Shown: positions 38,489 through 40,751 of the stretch, one piece after another | How the letters are laid out: the number at the start of each line of letters is the position of its first letter | Numbering within the stretch: position 1 is the stretch's first letter | The notes under the pieces: model-generated | Databases searched by the model: none | What the model saw: only the letters and a program-made list of their open reading frames with translations | Told to the model about the DNA's origin: nothing | Assembly: GCA_025964325.1 (NCBI GenBank) | Contig: JAOPZA010000028.1 | Location: 1-40,751, forward strand | Length of the DNA: 40,751 bases | Origin: Conexibacter sp. | Lineage (GTDB): Bacteria; Actinomycetota; Thermoleophilia; Solirubrobacterales; Solirubrobacteraceae | Reading direction: 5' to 3' | Made by a program: the position numbers and the translations under genes

Positions 38489-39757
38489 CCCGCGCGCCGC
38501 CGCCCCGGCGGCGCCCCGATCGGCGATCCGGAATCCCATCCCTTGGAGCTTCTGCGCGGCGCCGATCCGGACGTCCATACGCTCCCGCACCTGGGCCGAG
38601 CCGGCCTCCGCGATCCGGCGGGCGCGTTCGGGATCGCTCGCCAGCTCCCGCAGCGTGGCTCGCAGGATCGCGGGATCGGGCTCCCGCTCGAGATAGTGCA
38701 CGTCCGGCGTCAGGATGCGATGGTCCTGGGCGGGGTTGGCCGAGACGAGCGCGCAGCCGCTGCTGAGCGCGTCGGTCGCGGCCTGGGTCGGGAAGCCGTC
38801 GGTGACGCCCTGCTGGCTCCCCTCCGGCCCAGGCTCCTCCGCCCGCACCGGCGACAGGAAGACGTGGACGCGCCGGTGCAGGTCGCGCAGCTCCTCCGGG
38901 CCGAGCCAGCCGTGGAACGTCGCGATCTCCTCCGGCAGCTCGCCTCGGCGCCCCTCGTGCGGCCCGACGACGTGGAGGTGGAACTCGTCGGGCGGCAGCT
39001 CGTCGAACGTCGCAAGGGCGACGTCGAGACCCTTTCGGGGCGGCGCGTCGGCGGCGAACATGCAGACGAGCGGTGTCGGCCGCTCCCAGCGCTCGATGCT
39101 GGCGGTGTAGAACGCCGTCTCCGTGAACGCCTGGTCGACGGCCGTCACGCCGGGCACGCCGGCGAGGACCTCGGGCACGTAGGAGAACGCCGTGTCCATG
39201 TGGGTGACCAGCTCATGCGCTCGCTGCAGCCCATACGACGTCGGGAGGAACCCGCCGCCGGGATAGATGCTGCCGTGCAGGCGCATGCGGAAGCGACGCA
39301 GCACGGCGGAGAGGTCCAATCCCGCGAACGGGTCGTCGGGGTCGCCCCAGCTCGGCGGCGGCATGCCGGCGATCCCCTCCAGGAACACCTGAAAGACGCC
39401 GTAGACGTCCGTCACGCCCGCCGCCGGCGCGATCGCCGGAAAGTCGGCGAGCGGGTTCACGCCGGCCGGGAAGGGGTCGGTGAGCTCCCACAGCGAGAAG
39501 AACAACGTGTCCGGGAGCAGCTCGTGGATCGCCAGCGCCTCGTGGTAGCGGAAGCCGCTGCGATGCCACGGGAACATGTTGTCGACGAACGCGAGCCGCC
39601 GGCCATGTCGTCGGCGGCGGAGCCCGCCGCGGAGGGCGACGAGCGAAGCGCGCCACGGCGGCGGCTCGACGAGCTGCGGCCGCTCCTGCAGCGGGTCACG
39701 CGCCGGCACGTGGTATCCCTCGACCACGTCGGCGAACCGATGCAAGGCGGCCGGCAA
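38486..39757 (-). CDS. Glycosyltransferase, GT-B (GT1/GT4-like)
   Basis: A protein of up to 423 residues. The C-terminal half has the GT-B donor domain: PTPLVCMFAADAPPRKGLDVALATFDELP, FHLHVVGPHEGRRGELPEEIATFHGWLGPEELRDLHRRVHVFLSPV, then TDGFPTQAATDALSSGCALVSANPAQDHRIL, the EX7E-like acceptor region of GT4 enzymes. The N-terminal half starts FVDNMFPWHRSGFRYHEALAIHELLPDTLFFSLWE. TTG 39757 directly abuts the heme A synthase stop and has no ribosome site; GTG 39727 is an alternative. It probably adds a sugar to a surface glycan, working with the NeuD-like and aminotransferase products. Confidence 0.85.
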   Translation of the reverse strand: MPAALHRFADVVEGYHVPARDPLQERPQLVEPPPWRASLVALRGGLRRRRHGRRLAFVDNMFPWHRSGFRYHEALAIHELLPDTLFFSLWELTDPFPAGVNPLADFPAIAPAAGVTDVYGVFQVFLEGIAGMPPPSWGDPDDPFAGLDLSAVLRRFRMRLHGSIYPGGGFLPTSYGLQRAHELVTHMDTAFSYVPEVLAGVPGVTAVDQAFTETAFYTASIERWERPTPLVCMFAADAPPRKGLDVALATFDELPPDEFHLHVVGPHEGRRGELPEEIATFHGWLGPEELRDLHRRVHVFLSPVRAEEPGPEGSQQGVTDGFPTQAATDALSSGCALVSANPAQDHRILTPDVHYLEREPDPAILRATLRELASDPERARRIAEAGSAQVRERMDVRIGAAQKLQGMGFRIADRGAAGAAARG

Positions 39758-40744
39758 CTAGCGCGAGCGGGCGGTTTCGAGCTCGCGCGGCGGCGGTTTC
39801 GAAATGGACATCGGCGGCTCTTTCCGCGACAGTCGCCCGGCGACGGCGACCGCCCACAGCAGCACGACCCACGTGATCGAGGCGAGCGTGACGTGGACCC
39901 AGACGATGTCGGCCGGCAGCTGCAGCTCGTACTGGACCGCGCCGACGAGACCCTGCGAGGCCATCAGCACGCCGGCGACGGTCAGCGTGTCGACCAGCTG
40001 GCTGTTGCCTTCGCGCCGCCGCGCGAGCAGCCAGGCGCCGATCACGGCGAGGCCGAGCAGCGTCGCGACCGTCGCGTGGCGATGGATCACCCACGTCAGC
40101 GTCGTCGCGCCCCTGAAGTGGAGGCGGTGGATCAGCTGGCCGCTCGAGCCGCCCGCGTGCGGGCCGGCGGCCGTTGCGACCGTGCCGGCGAACAGCACCA
40201 CGGCGCCCATCAGCGCGGCCAGCCGCACGACCCAGATGGTGAGCGCGTCCTGCGAGCGCGGCCGCGTGCCCGGCGCGTAGCGCGCGCGCCAGGCGAGCGC
40301 GACCGCCGGGATCAGCACGAGCATCGAGAGGCCATAGTGGGCCATCACGTACCCGGGCGCGAGCTCGTGCTGGACCGTGAATCCGCCGAGCACGGCCTGG
40401 GCGACGACGCCGAGCGGCAGCAGCGTCGCCAGGATCGTCAGATCGCGACGGCGGGGCGTCCGCAGCAGGGCGGCGACCCAGGCGCCGATCACGACGACGC
40501 CGATCAACGCGGAGAAGACGCGGTTGCCGAACTCGATCACCGAGTGGAACGTCAGCGGCGGCACGGCCTTTCCGTAGCACCGCGGCCAATCAGGGCAGCC
40601 GAGACCCGAGTCCGTCAGGCGCACGGCGGCGCCCGTCAGGACGATGACGGTCAGCGCGACGAGCGCAGCGAAGGCGAACTTGCTGAAGCGCTCGGGCGTG
40701 ACGGCGGGAAGACGGCGGAGCACGGCGGATACAGGATGACGCAA
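39758..40744 (-). CDS. ctaA: Heme A synthase (CtaA/Cox15); start at or beyond the window edge
   Basis: An integral membrane enzyme converting heme O to heme A for cytochrome c oxidase. At least 328 residues and eight TM helices are visible. TGAAVRLTDSGLGCPDWPRC carries the conserved Cys pair loop. Heme-ligand histidines lie in FHSVIEFGNRVFS, VMAHYGLSM, WVIHRHATVATLLG and VWVHVTLASITW, and GPHAGG marks the second half. The first in-frame start seen is TTG 40744, but the frame is open to the window edge and GTG 40723 is also possible, so the true start is undecided. Its stop abuts the glycosyltransferase start. Confidence 0.93.
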   Translation of the reverse strand: MRHPVSAVLRRLPAVTPERFSKFAFAALVALTVIVLTGAAVRLTDSGLGCPDWPRCYGKAVPPLTFHSVIEFGNRVFSALIGVVVIGAWVAALLRTPRRRDLTILATLLPLGVVAQAVLGGFTVQHELAPGYVMAHYGLSMLVLIPAVALAWRARYAPGTRPRSQDALTIWVVRLAALMGAVVLFAGTVATAAGPHAGGSSGQLIHRLHFRGATTLTWVIHRHATVATLLGLAVIGAWLLARRREGNSQLVDTLTVAGVLMASQGLVGAVQYELQLPADIVWVHVTLASITWVVLLWAVAVAGRLSRKEPPMSISKPPPRELETARSR

Positions 40745-40751
40745 TGCGCTC

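Noticed and set aside
38486-38560. A possible third copy of the msrB-associated repeat at the end of the glycosyltransferase gene
   Set aside because: Only short words (GGAATCC, GATCGGCGATCC) are shared; the alignment does not extend beyond what GC-rich sequence gives by chance.

Overview
The window looks like chromosomal DNA from a very GC-rich actinobacterium. The gene content fits Thermoleophilia/Solirubrobacterales: MsrB, an FtsH with a long proline-rich N-terminus, a CtaA/Cox15 heme A synthase, OmpR and NarL regulators, and many GTG starts with ATGA/GTGA overlaps. That placement is inferred from style and content, not from a marker gene. I see no rRNA, tRNA, CRISPR array, transposase or phage gene. 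No gene-free stretch exceeds 300 bases.

Layout. (1) 1-7420, plus strand, ordinary functions: the 3' end of msrB, three tandem perfect hairpins, a MarR regulator coupled to an MFS exporter, a cytochrome P450, FtsH coupled to an RDD membrane protein, and an SMP-30/gluconolactonase-like protein. (2) 7430-28476, an accessory metabolic island, mostly minus strand. It holds two DegT/StrS aminotransferases, two SDRs, a Gfo/Idh (IolG/MocA-like) dehydrogenase, an AroB-like sugar phosphate cyclase, an IolE/MocC-like TIM barrel, a complete CUT2 sugar ABC importer, an MFS exporter coupled to a GNAT, a CE4-type deacetylase, a gamma-glutamyltransferase, an HpcH/HpaI aldolase, a D-2-hydroxyacid dehydrogenase, an IolD-like ThDP enzyme and two paralogous FCD-type GntR regulators. 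(3) 28545-35827, minus strand: a tandem NarL-type pair (one lacks the phospho-acceptor Asp), a DedA protein, a large unrecognised membrane protein, a methyltransferase and an OmpR/EnvZ-type two-component system. (4) 35874-40744: a second methyltransferase, a third DegT aminotransferase, a NeuD/PglD-type acyltransferase, a glycosyltransferase and heme A synthase.

The standout is region 2. Its core (ABC import, Gfo/Idh, IolE-like, IolD-like) matches inositol or rhizopine (moc) catabolism. It also carries a sugar phosphate cyclase and two aminotransferases of the kind used to make aminocyclitols, plus an exporter, an acetyltransferase, a deacetylase and a GGT. I found a shared 13-bp motif (plus-strand consensus about TCCAATSACTKGA) at or next to seven gene boundaries at 14.0-28.5 kb. 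This suggests the two GntR proteins control the island as one regulon. The substrate is unknown; a (possibly N-substituted) cyclitol is my inference.

Many start codons lie 6-10 nt after a TAnnnT box, which suggests frequent leaderless transcription.
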